NCBI RefSeq assembly: GCF_000970675.1
Contig: NZ_LAJA01000008.1
Coordinates: 1 to 34,918 of the forward strand
Direction of reading: 5' to 3'
DNA length: 34,918 bases
DNA from: Domibacillus tundrae
GTDB taxonomy: Bacteria > Bacillota > Bacilli > Bacillales > Domibacillaceae
Shown: positions 1-7,085 of the stretch, in pieces
Position numbering within the stretch: the stretch's first letter is position 1
Layout: each line of letters opens with the position of its first letter
Made by a program: the position numbers and the translations under genes
Notes under the pieces: generated by a model
What the model saw: the letters and a program-made list of their open reading frames with translations, nothing else
Databases searched by the model: none
What the model was told of the DNA's origin: nothing

Positions 1-12
1 AGGTGCCGTTTT

Positions 13-438
13 TTAATATTCTACAATTACAGATTTAAGGTCATCTGGTTCACAAGGAAGGATCGTATAGCCAAGCTGCTTGACTTTCCCTTTCATGCTT
101 TCGGAGCAATCCGGTCCAACAACTAAGAAAGTTCGATCGCGCTGCACTTTTTCACGAAATGATGACAGCATGCCGAAAAGAGCAGATGTTTTTTCTTCAG
201 ACAATGATTGGGTGAAAGAGGACGTGGACTCCGTTACGGGAACAATCCATAATTCGCACGCATCTTCTGTTTGAAGCAGCTTTTCAAACACATCTGCTTT
301 TTCAAGCGGTGTCCGCATCGTTTCATCATGAAGCTCATATACCTCTTTATCTTCGGGCGGCGTTTCCGCAAACGGGCGGCTATTTTTCTTATCAAAAATT
401 TTAATGTCCAATTTGGACGGTTCAAAATGCTTTTCCAT
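13..438 (-). CDS. Hypothetical protein, probable general-stress protein
   Basis: A 141-residue soluble protein that I do not recognise. It has no signal peptide or membrane segment. The N-terminal ~40 residues are charged and look extended; the rest alternates helix- and strand-like stretches and contains one short hydrophobic strand (TFLVVG, about residues 103-108). The ATG is chosen because AGAGGAGAG lies about 5-13 bases upstream on the minus strand. The main clue to its role is the promoter: a sigma-B type -35/-10 pair (GTTTAT, 13-base spacer, GGGTAA) lies 54-78 bases upstream, so it is likely induced by general stress. The gene ends 12 bases from the window edge, and its terminator is outside. 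Function is unknown. Confidence 0.75.
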   Translation of the reverse strand: MEKHFEPSKLDIKIFDKKNSRPFAETPPEDKEVYELHDETMRTPLEKADVFEKLLQTEDACELWIVPVTESTSSFTQSLSEEKTSALFGMLSSFREKVQRDRTFLVVGPDCSESMKGKVKQLGYTILPCEPDDLKSVIVEY

Positions 439-491
439 TCAAGTCTCTCCTCTTATCTCCGAAACAGGCAACTGTTCTTTTTCACATTTGT

Positions 492-516
492 TTACCCGTT
501 CTTGATAAGTATAAAC
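492..516 (-). promoter_or_regulatory. Sigma-B type promoter for the 141-aa gene
   Basis: Read on the minus strand: GTTTAT (516-511), a 13-base spacer, then GGGTAA (497-492). This fits the sigma-B consensus GTTTAA-N12-15-GGGTAT. It abuts the stop codon of the upstream HAD gene, so the downstream gene has its own stress promoter. Confidence 0.65.
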
Positions 517-1299
517 CTATTCAATAAGTGAAAGAATGTCTTTTAGCCGGCTGAGTGTGTGAACTGGATTTGCGCCTTCGATTACTTTTCCTTCGCCGTG
601 GTCGATCCAGGCGGATTCAATGCCGGTACGGGTTGCACCTAAAATATCCGTTCCTTGGTTGTCGCCCACCATTAGGACATCACTCGGTTTAAGATCCATT
701 AACCTTAAAGCGTGTTCAAAAATTGCTTTTTCCGGTTTTCCGAAGCCGAAATGTCCAGAAATTAACACATGCTCAAAATAAGGAACGAGCTCCGGTGTCA
801 TCGTCAATTTTTCTAATTGAAGAGAAGGGGCACCATTTGTTAAGAGCAAGAGACGAATTCCTTTATCGCGCAGTGTATTCAGCACATCGTATGTTTCTTC
901 GTAAACAAAAGCGGAATTGCGGCGAACGCTGCGGAACCGCTCACGTGCCCAGTCCGCTTCAGAAGATGGAATGCTTGCTGCGGATAAGCCGTTTTCCCAT
1001 GTTGTTAATTGGTAGTCGGCAATTTGGTCTCCCATGGAACGGAAACCACTATGGTGCACGTCGCCAAAGTCTCCCCACAGTCCTTCAAACGGGTTAATGC
1101 CAATTGAAATAGTGACCGGATAAAAGTCATATGTTTCATATTGCGCGCGGGCAGCAGCGCGAACGTGTTCTTCGATATCAGCCGCATTTTTTTTGAATTT
1201 TTCTGCCAGTTCACCACATGTAACATCAAAAGCCGTTTGAATACTTTTTTTATCATCTAAGAGTGTGTCATCGAGGTCAAAAAAGATTGCTTTTTTCAA
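517..1299 (-). CDS. HAD-superfamily hydrolase (YjjG/YfnB-like)
   Basis: A 260-residue haloacid-dehalogenase-type phosphatase. All four HAD motifs are visible: motif I FFDLDDTLLD near the N terminus (nucleophile and acid/base Asp), motif II LLLLTNG, motif III Lys in FGFGKPEKA, and motif IV MVGDNQGTD for Mg binding. A helical cap lies between motifs I and II, as in the YjjG/YfnB group that dephosphorylates small phosphometabolites or non-canonical nucleotides. The exact substrate cannot be read from sequence. I chose a TTG start at 1299 because AAGGAG lies 9 bases upstream and motif I then sits at residue ~5, as is usual. A start 22 codons further upstream (1365) would run back through the SD and into the 65-bp repeat. 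Two tandem repeats lie just upstream. Confidence 0.88.
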   Translation of the reverse strand: MKKAIFFDLDDTLLDDKKSIQTAFDVTCGELAEKFKKNAADIEEHVRAAARAQYETYDFYPVTISIGINPFEGLWGDFGDVHHSGFRSMGDQIADYQLTTWENGLSAASIPSSEADWARERFRSVRRNSAFVYEETYDVLNTLRDKGIRLLLLTNGAPSLQLEKLTMTPELVPYFEHVLISGHFGFGKPEKAIFEHALRLMDLKPSDVLMVGDNQGTDILGATRTGIESAWIDHGEGKVIEGANPVHTLSRLKDILSLIE

Positions 1300-1335
1300 A
1301 ATAGAGTTCTCCTTCTTTTTCACATAGTCTGACTT

Positions 1336-1465
1336 GAACAGGATGTTCTGGGTTCTCCGTTGCACACAGGACGTGTACGGTTTTAGGAGAAGTTCCTTTA
1401 GAACAGGATGTTCTGGGTTCTCCGTTGCACACAGGACGTGTGCGGTTTTAGGAGAAGTTCCTTCA
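1336..1465. repeat. Tandem 65-bp repeat, two copies, with hairpin structure
   Basis: Two adjacent copies (1336-1400 and 1401-1465) that are identical apart from one internal mismatch (GTGTACGG versus GTGTGCGG) and the last bases. On the minus strand each copy can fold into an outer stem TTCTCC/GGAGAA enclosing GCACAC-GTCCT-GTGTGC (the first copy has one mismatch), followed by a second hairpin GAACA-TCC-TGTTC. The core CGTCCTG...GCAACG recurs in a different-stemmed element at 23694-23763. It lies between two minus-strand genes and may act as a terminator or be a multicopy intergenic element. No reading frame here looks real. Confidence 0.85.
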
Positions 1466-1475
1466 ACATTCTATC

Positions 1476-1889
1476 CTATTTCGACAAAAAGCTTAAAAAT
1501 CCTGCTTTTCGGCGCGGTGAAAATAAAAAAGAAGGCGGCGAGTAGTCGGGAATATGATGAACAGGAAGGCGGGCCAATTTAGAAGACAGATCTTCATACA
1601 AATTCATTAAATGATCCTGCCGCTGTTCAATAGCAGAGAGACGTTCTTCAATTAAAGAAAAATAAGCGTTTTGTCCGATCGCATTGGCTGCCTGGCCGGG
1701 AGGAAGGTTTTGAGCGGCTGCAGTGTCAATCATCTGACGGATTGTAGCCATTTCTTTTTCATCAAACAACCTGCCATTGCGTTTTCCTGTCTCAAACCGG
1801 AAGCCTGCTCCTTCAAGTGCCATGACATATTTATTTAGCGTTGACGGACTGATGTCTAAGGCGGCGGCTGCTTCTTTTGTTGTGTGCAT
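1476..1889 (-). CDS. MerR-like helix-turn-helix DNA-binding protein
   Basis: A 137-residue protein. Residues ~1-60 form a winged-helix/MerR-type DNA-binding domain (TKEAAAALDISPSTLNKYV, then a wing ending RNGRLFDEKE). A hydrophilic linker follows, then a predicted coiled coil at ~78-110 (SLIEERLSAIEQRQDHLMNL). The tail is short and basic-hydrophobic (RRKAGFLSFLSK), perhaps a membrane or partner contact. The layout of HTH, coiled coil and basic tail resembles RacA-type and DUF3967-type Bacillus proteins, but this one is shorter than RacA (about 184 residues), so I do not assign a gene name. The start is supported by AAAGGAGGGG about 5 bases upstream. It probably binds DNA; target unknown. Confidence 0.75.
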   Translation of the reverse strand: MHTTKEAAAALDISPSTLNKYVMALEGAGFRFETGKRNGRLFDEKEMATIRQMIDTAAAQNLPPGQAANAIGQNAYFSLIEERLSAIEQRQDHLMNLYEDLSSKLARLPVHHIPDYSPPSFLFSPRRKAGFLSFLSK

Positions 1890-1978
1890 AGAAACCCCTC
1901 CTTTGTCTTCTTTAATACATTCAATACCGCTCGCTTTTTTCCTTTCACTGTTTTTGCCGAAAAAGCGTGCATGGCCAT

Positions 1979-2003
1979 GTTCTTTTCGTCAAAATTCGGG
2001 TAT
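1979..2003 (+). promoter_or_regulatory. Candidate sigma-B type promoter
   Basis: GTTCTT (1979-1984), a 13-base spacer and GGGTAT (1998-2003) precede the lipid-kinase reading frame. The -10 is perfect; the -35 has two mismatches to GTTTAA. Transcription would start about 12-15 bases before the ATG at 2025. Confidence 0.4.
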
Positions 2004-2024
2004 ACAACCGTTAGGTGAAGGATC

Positions 2025-2276
2025 ATGAAATTAGTCAGCTGGACATATACGAAACGCTATAACATTAAAGCGGTTTACGAGCGTTTCCCACATTCGAATG
2101 TCATCTTTCGGCTTATTCATACGTATTATTTTATTTACATCGTGAATTGGTCCGAGAAAGACCTGCCGGTTACGAAAACAGATTTAGAACGAATGGAGCT
2201 GCTGCTGAATGACGAACTGGGTACCGGACAGTTTTACCGGAACCGCCGATCAAGAAAACAAGGAGGGCCAATACGC
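2025..2276 (+). other. In-frame upstream extension of the lipid kinase, coding-like
   Basis: An ATG at 2025, preceded by GTGAAGGATC, opens 84 codons that run without a stop into the lipid-kinase gene. The first ~70 residues look like real protein: aromatic-rich (VSWTYTKRYNIK, IHTYYFIYIVNW) and then a charged helix (TKTDLERMELLLNDE). The last ~12 codons read straight through the SD of the kinase (RRSRKQGGPIR) and look non-coding. The segment could be an N-terminal domain fused to the kinase, or a small gene that lost its stop codon. I do not recognise the domain. Confidence 0.45.
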
Positions 2277-3155
2277 ATGAAAAAAGCTATGATTATCGCA
2301 AATCCATCTTCAGGGAAAGAAGAAGCTGAAGAACACATTGACCAAATTAAAGGACAGCTTGAGAAGTCCGGATACGATGTAGAAACGCGCTTAACCGAAG
2401 GAGAAGGAGATGCAGTGCGTTTTGCGAAGGAGGCATGCGAACGAAAGCTTGATGCCGTAATTGCAATGGGCGGCGATGGTACGATGAATGAAACGGTAAA
2501 CGGTCTTGCCGAACAGCCGCACCGCCCTGTAATGGGGGTCATCCCGCTTGGTACTGTCAATGATTTTGCGCGCGCGTTAAATATACCGCTTGAACCTAAA
2601 GAAGCGATCGCTTCTTTAGGCCAAAACACAAGACCAGCTGACATCGGCAAAATAAATGACCGTTATTTCCTGAACATTTTAGCAATTGGCGGGATTGCCG
2701 AAGCGACTGGAGAAGTCACCTCGAAACAAAAAACAACGCTTGGTGCGCTTGCTTACTTGGTGGAAGGTTTGAAAACATTAAAAGAAAAAACACCATTTCA
2801 CCTTACCGTAGAAGCGGATGACCGAGTATATGAAGAAAAATCACTTCTTTTTCTGGCTGCACTGACCAATTCAGTTGGCGGATTTGAGAAGTTAGCACCA
2901 GATGCAGAAGCGGCAGATGGCTTTTTTCACTGCTTTATTGTACAAGATGTGGGGCTGCCGAAATTGCTGCGTATCGGTGCAAATTTATTGAAAGGTGACT
3001 TTCAGGAAGATCCGGACGTTTTATATTTCCGTACAAGAAAAGCGAGTATCCGATCGACAATGGAGCTTACAGCCAATGTGGATGGCGATCTGGGTGACCC
3101 AGTTCCATTTGATCTTGAGGTGCTTAAAGGTCACATTAATGTATTTATTCCATAA
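2277..3155 (+). CDS. YegS/DagK-family lipid kinase (diacylglycerol kinase-like)
   Basis: A 292-residue member of the diacylglycerol kinase catalytic-domain family (DagK, YegS, BmrU). These enzymes phosphorylate diacylglycerol or related lipids at the membrane, recycling headgroup-turnover products to phosphatidate. Visible landmarks: the N-terminal nucleotide site AMIIANPSSGK (residues 4-14), the signature GGDGTMNE (65-72), and PLGTVNDFAR (90-99), followed by the C-terminal lipid-binding beta-sandwich. Length matches the family (about 290-310). The ATG at 2277 is favoured by AAGGAGGG 6 bases upstream and by the homology boundary. An in-frame start at 2025 would add 84 residues (376 total). 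A second paralogue lies at 9429-10319. Substrate specificity is inferred only. Confidence 0.85.
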   Translation: MKKAMIIANPSSGKEEAEEHIDQIKGQLEKSGYDVETRLTEGEGDAVRFAKEACERKLDAVIAMGGDGTMNETVNGLAEQPHRPVMGVIPLGTVNDFARALNIPLEPKEAIASLGQNTRPADIGKINDRYFLNILAIGGIAEATGEVTSKQKTTLGALAYLVEGLKTLKEKTPFHLTVEADDRVYEEKSLLFLAALTNSVGGFEKLAPDAEAADGFFHCFIVQDVGLPKLLRIGANLLKGDFQEDPDVLYFRTRKASIRSTMELTANVDGDLGDPVPFDLEVLKGHINVFIP

Positions 3156-3241
3156 AAGACTGCTTTGGGCTGTTTTTCCAACAAACAAACGCTTTCTTAA
3201 GTTTTCCATTTAATAAAAGCCATTCTTCGTTATACAAAAAA

Positions 3242-3267
3242 TGAAACTTTACTATAAATAGTTCGTA
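3242..3267 (+). promoter_or_regulatory. ECF (sigma-W type) promoter of the PspA operon
   Basis: TGAAAC (3242-3247), a 16-base spacer (3248-3263) and CGTA (3264-3267) match the B. subtilis sigma-W consensus TGAAAC-N16-CGTA exactly. The -10 ends 23 bases before the first start codon, leaving a short leader. Sigma-W responds to envelope damage and is known to control a pspA gene in B. subtilis, so the context supports the call. Confidence 0.82.
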
Positions 3268-3290
3268 TATGGCATTGAGGTGAAAAATAC

Positions 3291-3800
3291 ATGAGTTTTT
3301 GGAAGCGGCTTTTCGGCGGAGCCGAAGAAAGTGTGCCGGAAGCGAAAGAACGGACGCTGCTTAATTTACGTGTAGGTGATTTTGTCACGTACGATTTGGC
3401 TGACTACGAAGTAACAGGTAAAATCTATTACAACGACAGTGGTTATTTTTGGGATGCGTATCAACTGGCGGCTGATGGTAAAATCCGCTGGCTCAGCGTA
3501 GAGCTTGATGATGAACTCGAAGTCGGCATGTACGAGACCGTTCGTGTGCCAGGCCTTGAACCGGGCTCAAAAAAAGTTACTTACGACGGCAGAACCTATT
3601 ATTTAGAAGAGCAAGGCCGGGCGTATGTAAAAGCAGAAGGCCGCAGTGAAAATGTTCATGGCAAAAACGTGGATTACTATGACTACATGGATGATTCAGA
3701 AGAGCATTTCCTATCTGTTGAAGTATGGGGCGGCGATGTGGAAGTCAGTTACGGGTATGAAATTGAGGAATATGAAATCACCGTTTTAGCGGGAAGCTAA
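3291..3800 (+). CDS. DUF4178 domain protein
   Basis: First gene of the sigma-W-type operon. It has 169 residues, is soluble and acidic, and has no signal peptide. The start MSFWKRLFGG is amphipathic and could touch the membrane. The body (about 24-160) is beta-rich, as in DUF4178: LNLRVGDFVTYDLADYEVTG at the start, a central WLSVELDDELEV, and an aromatic, acidic stretch YYDYMDDSEEHFLSVEVWGGDVE near the end. The domain often occurs beside PspA, DUF350 and DUF4247 genes; its biochemical role is unknown. I infer an adaptor or sensor for the membrane proteins of the operon. The ATG follows GAGGTG; pspA starts 20 bases downstream, indicating co-transcription. Confidence 0.82.
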   Translation: MSFWKRLFGGAEESVPEAKERTLLNLRVGDFVTYDLADYEVTGKIYYNDSGYFWDAYQLAADGKIRWLSVELDDELEVGMYETVRVPGLEPGSKKVTYDGRTYYLEEQGRAYVKAEGRSENVHGKNVDYYDYMDDSEEHFLSVEVWGGDVEVSYGYEIEEYEITVLAGS

Positions 3801-3820
3801 CCAACATTGGAGGAGAGAAA

Positions 3821-4492
3821 ATGTTTCAATTTTTTAAGCGTGTGCAGACGTATGTAGGATCTGAGTTGAATGCAACACTTGATAAAGCGGAAGATCCGGT
3901 TAAAATGCTGGACCAGTTTATGCGGGAAATGTCTGCGGATATTCGCGATGCGGAAACAGCGGTAGCAAAACAGCTGGCAAACGAAAAAATGTTAAAAAAG
4001 AAATATGACGATGCAGACAGCATGGTGGAAAAACGCCAGCAGCAAGCCGTTGACGCCATTGAAGCAGGGAATGAAGACTTGGCCCGCCGCGCGCTTGAAG
4101 ATAAAAACAATCATGCGAAACAAGCGGAATCAATGAAAGAAGCCCACGCACAGGCAGCGGCGGATGCAGCGGTTCTTCGAGAAAAATTGTCAGAAATGAA
4201 ACGCGAGTATGAAGAAATGCAGCTGAAAAAAGATTCGTTAAAAGCACGCGCAGAATCCGCAAAAACACGGACGAAAATGAACCGGGCGATGTCCTCTGTC
4301 GGCAATGATGAATCAAAACGCGGCTTTGAACGGATGGAAGAAAAAGTGATGCAGTATGAAGCAGAAGCAGAAACATCAGAAGATTTACGGGCAGGTTCGC
4401 GCAGCCTGGATGATGAATTAGCTGCAATAAAGAAAAACAGTGCAGTGGATGATGAACTGGCCGCACTTAAGCAAAAGCTCGGAAAAGAATAA
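3821..4492 (+). CDS. PspA/IM30 family membrane-stress protein
   Basis: A 223-residue phage-shock-protein A homologue. It begins with an amphipathic membrane-binding helix (MFQFFKRVQTYVGSELNATL), then EDPVKMLDQFMREM typical of the family, then a long coiled coil rich in Glu, Lys and Ala through about residue 160. The C-terminal third contains a shorter helical hairpin (SLDDELAAIKKN... DDELAALKQKL). PspA proteins are ESCRT-III-like, polymerise on damaged cytoplasmic membrane and limit proton leakage. Length matches the family (about 220-230). The start is set by GGAGGAGA 5 bases upstream. The sigma-W-type promoter at 3242 agrees with the known envelope-stress control of pspA in Bacillus. It probably works with the downstream DUF350 and DUF4247 proteins. 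Confidence 0.92.
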   Translation: MFQFFKRVQTYVGSELNATLDKAEDPVKMLDQFMREMSADIRDAETAVAKQLANEKMLKKKYDDADSMVEKRQQQAVDAIEAGNEDLARRALEDKNNHAKQAESMKEAHAQAAADAAVLREKLSEMKREYEEMQLKKDSLKARAESAKTRTKMNRAMSSVGNDESKRGFERMEEKVMQYEAEAETSEDLRAGSRSLDDELAAIKKNSAVDDELAALKQKLGKE

Positions 4493-4499
4493 GGAACCG

Positions 4500-4523
4500 C
4501 GGTCCGCCCGGTGCGGCGGGCCG
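4500..4523 (+). terminator. Intercistronic GC-rich hairpin (attenuator or weak terminator)
   Basis: GGTCCGCC (4501-4508) pairs with GGCGGGCC (4515-4522) around a 6-base loop, just after the pspA stop codon, and only a weak T-run follows (GTTTCTGTT). It may reduce read-through into the downstream membrane genes or protect the pspA transcript end. Confidence 0.5.
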
Positions 4524-4549
4524 TTTCTGTTCATTTGGAGTGTTTTCAT

Positions 4550-5110
4550 ATGAGAAAAAAGAAATGGCTGACAATGACCATTGTAGCATCCGTTTTCCTG
4601 GCTGCATGCGGCTTACAGGAGGCGGATGACTATATCGATGAAAACTATACATTTATCGATGCCGTACAAAACAGCTCGAATACAAATGATCGGGCGATGG
4701 TCTACCGTACAAACAAAAGTGTGGCAGATACATCGGCTGAGCTTGTCGATATACAAGAACCGGAACAAGTCGGTGAAGAAGTGGACGGACGCCAAGTGCT
4801 TGTGTATGATAATGAATTTATTATCTTAACAGAAGATCCGGACAACCCTGGATCCACACTTGTTGAAGTAGCCGAAGATGAATTTGTCCGTACACACTAT
4901 AGTCCAGGCTTTTTTACGGGGATGTTTCTTGGCTCCATGTTAAGTGGGCGGTTTGGCTCAGGGTGGGAGCGGACGCAGACAAATAAGTGCCGAAATAATA
5001 ACGATAGATGTTATTCCGGCGGCGGCTACTATGGGACAGGCACTTTTTCATCAGGTTCTTATGGCCGGGGTTCTACATTCCGCGGCGGTGGTCCGGGGGA
5101 AGGAAAATAA
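4550..5110 (+). CDS. DUF4247 lipoprotein
   Basis: A 186-residue predicted lipoprotein. The N terminus is a signal peptide with basic residues (MRKKKW), a hydrophobic core and lipobox LAAC, with the acylated cysteine at residue 20. The mature part is acidic (DDYIDENYTFIDAVQ... EPEQVGEEVDGRQVLVYDNEFIIL). It ends in a Gly/Ser/Tyr/Arg-rich low-complexity tail with one Cys pair (CRNNNDRC). DUF4247 proteins are uncharacterised and co-occur with PspA/DUF350. I chose the ATG at 4550 because TTGGAG lies 9 bases upstream and the signal peptide begins there; an upstream in-frame start at 4511 would fall inside the hairpin. It likely sits on the outer face of the membrane as the extracytoplasmic part of the module. 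Confidence 0.82.
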   Translation: MRKKKWLTMTIVASVFLAACGLQEADDYIDENYTFIDAVQNSSNTNDRAMVYRTNKSVADTSAELVDIQEPEQVGEEVDGRQVLVYDNEFIILTEDPDNPGSTLVEVAEDEFVRTHYSPGFFTGMFLGSMLSGRFGSGWERTQTNKCRNNNDRCYSGGGYYGTGTFSSGSYGRGSTFRGGGPGEGK

Positions 5111-5135
5111 TGAAACGAAATGAGGGAATGCAGCT

Positions 5136-5531
5136 GTGAATCCATTTTTACTGACATTTTTGTATTATGCAGTGGCCATTGCGGTGGTGATTGTCGGGCT
5201 GGTTATTTTTGAACTGATGACCAAAAAGTATAAAGATTGGGATGAAATAAAAGGAAGCAATGCAGCCGTTGCGCTGTCGATCGGCGGGAAAATTATCGGT
5301 ATTTGCATTATTATTACATTTTCTATTTTCCACAATGATACAATTGGTGAAACGATCATTTGGGGCTTGTTTGGTATGGTGCTTCAGCTTGTTGCATATG
5401 TATTGTTTGAAGTACTAACAAGAAGCTTTTCGGTTGAGGAGCAGCTCAAACAAGGAAATTTGGCTGTCGGGATCGTTTCGTTTTCCGTTTCGATCGGTCT
5501 GGCGTTTGTTATCGGCGCTTCGATTTCGTAA
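5136..5531 (+). CDS. DUF350 (YjfL-like) membrane protein
   Basis: A 131-residue polytopic protein with four predicted transmembrane helices, arranged as two DUF350 repeats. Each repeat has a helix, a charged cytoplasmic turn and a Gly/Asn/Ala motif: EIKGSNAAVALSIGGKIIG in the first half and QLKQGNLAVGIVSFSVSIG in the second. YjfL of E. coli belongs to the same family and is also encoded beside a PspA-like protein (YjfJ). The function is unknown; a small channel or a membrane scaffold for PspA are possibilities. The start is a GTG at 5136 with GAGGGA about 8 bases upstream; the next gene starts 12 bases after its stop. Confidence 0.85.
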   Translation: MNPFLLTFLYYAVAIAVVIVGLVIFELMTKKYKDWDEIKGSNAAVALSIGGKIIGICIIITFSIFHNDTIGETIIWGLFGMVLQLVAYVLFEVLTRSFSVEEQLKQGNLAVGIVSFSVSIGLAFVIGASIS

Positions 5532-5543
5532 GGCGGTGTTTTG

Positions 5544-7085
5544 ATGACTGAACAGGAATCTCTCCGGCAAAGCCGGTCAATTTATTATGCATCGGGTATT
5601 GTCTCGATTTGCGGAATCATTTTTGAAGTGCTGTTCGGTGCACTTGGTTCATACATTTTAGGAGATGGAGTGAAGCAGTATACGCTCACCATCTCCCTTT
5701 TTTTAACCGGTATGGGCATCGGGGCATACATAAGCGAAAAAATGACAAGGTATTTAATTGCTTCTTTTATTTGGATTGAGTACAGCATTGGTCTCATCGG
5801 CGGGTTTTCCGCCATGCTTCTGTTCGGGGTGACGGCGTATTTGCCGGACGGAACGGACGCTTTGTTTTTATATAGCGTCACATTGTTAGTCGGAACGTTG
5901 ACAGGTGTTGAGCTGCCTATTTTAATTCGGAAAGCAAATGAAATTGGTGTGTCTCTTGAAAAAAGTGCGGCTAAGGTTCTGTTTTCAGATTACGCCGGCG
6001 GTCTTATAGGCGGTCTTTTGTTTTTATTTTTGCTTCGTCCGTATTTCGGGCTTGTGAAAACATCATTTCTCGTTGCCCTTATTAATGTAGCAGTGGCGAT
6101 CTGGATTGTGTTTCGATTCCGTCATGAAATGAAACGGTTTCGGCTTCATGCGATATCCGGCGTTGCTTTTCTATGTATTTTAATTGCTGGTGCGCTTTTC
6201 GGGGAAGAAGCGGCGTTTCATTTCGAGCAAAAGCTGTACAAAGATCCGGTCGTTTTTTCTGAGCAAACCGCTTATCAGCAAATTATTTTAACGAGAGAGC
6301 AAGGGGATACACGTTTGTATTTAGATGGCCAGCTGCAATTCAGCTCATCTGATGAACATAGGTACCATGAAATTCTCGTTCACCCTGCGATGGCGGCGGC
6401 TGCACGGCATGACCGGGTGCTTGTGTTAGGTGGCGGAGACGGTCTCGCTGTTCGTGAACTATTAAAGTATGAAGACCTTGGAACCGTAACACTTGTCGAT
6501 CTTGATCCCGCGATGACGGAAACGGCACGAACGAACCATTTATTAACCGATTTAAATGAGGGAGCACTGGATGATCCGCGTGTGGACATCGTGAATGAGG
6601 ACGCGTTTCAGTTTTTAGAAAAAGCTGAAGGTTTTTATGATGTGGTCATTATCGATTTACCCGATCCGAACAATGAGTCATTGAATAAATTATACACGCA
6701 GGAATTTTACTCCCTTGCCCGCAATCATCTGCAGCCGGACGGGGCAATGATTGTGCAGGCGACCAGTCCCGTATTTGCGCCAAAAGTGTACTGGACGATC
6801 GACCGGACCGTGCAGGCGGCCGGACTAAAAACGGAAAACCTTCATGCGGATATTCCAAGTTTTGGCGGCTGGGGTTATGTCATGGCATCGCGAAACGGTA
6901 TTAAGCTGGAAGAGCTAACTCTTTTAAAAGATACACGGTATTTAACCGCCGATGTATTACCGGCGCTGGCGAAGTTCGGAAAAGATGAAGATGCGGTGAT
7001 GGAAGATGGAGCAACACTCCAGCCGAACACATTAATTCGCCCGAATTTAATTGAAGTGTACGAAAAATCATGGCGTTACTACTAA
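5544..7085 (+). CDS. Membrane-anchored spermidine/spermine synthase-like aminopropyltransferase
   Basis: A 513-residue two-part protein. Residues ~15-220 contain about seven transmembrane helices. Residues ~235-490 form a spermidine-synthase-type Rossmann methyltransferase fold: YLDGQLQFSSSDEHRYHE (substrate-entry region), LGGGDG at 295-300 (binding of S-adenosyl-type cofactor), VDLDPAM (acidic residue for the ribose) and IIDLPDPN at ~369-376 in place of the usual D-S/C-T-D-P acceptor-amine motif. Classical SpeE has no membrane part. It may transfer an aminopropyl group from decarboxylated AdoMet to a membrane-associated amine, but the changed motif means the acceptor may not be putrescine. 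ATG at 5544 follows AAGGCGGTG; a TTG one codon upstream is also possible. Last gene of the operon, followed by a strong terminator. Confidence 0.85.
   Translation: MTEQESLRQSRSIYYASGIVSICGIIFEVLFGALGSYILGDGVKQYTLTISLFLTGMGIGAYISEKMTRYLIASFIWIEYSIGLIGGFSAMLLFGVTAYLPDGTDALFLYSVTLLVGTLTGVELPILIRKANEIGVSLEKSAAKVLFSDYAGGLIGGLLFLFLLRPYFGLVKTSFLVALINVAVAIWIVFRFRHEMKRFRLHAISGVAFLCILIAGALFGEEAAFHFEQKLYKDPVVFSEQTAYQQIILTREQGDTRLYLDGQLQFSSSDEHRYHEILVHPAMAAAARHDRVLVLGGGDGLAVRELLKYEDLGTVTLVDLDPAMTETARTNHLLTDLNEGALDDPRVDIVNEDAFQFLEKAEGFYDVVIIDLPDPNNESLNKLYTQEFYSLARNHLQPDGAMIVQATSPVFAPKVYWTIDRTVQAAGLKTENLHADIPSFGGWGYVMASRNGIKLEELTLLKDTRYLTADVLPALAKFGKDEDAVMEDGATLQPNTLIRPNLIEVYEKSWRYY

Noticed and set aside
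1334-1582. An 82-codon frame through the 65-bp repeats
   Set aside because: The product is mostly the translated repeat itself, with no SD, and it runs antisense into the HTH gene.
3918-4466. A 182-codon frame opposite pspA
   Set aside because: It lies antisense to a clear PspA gene, lacks an SD and has a low-complexity Leu/Pro/Ser-rich product produced by the GC pattern of pspA codons.
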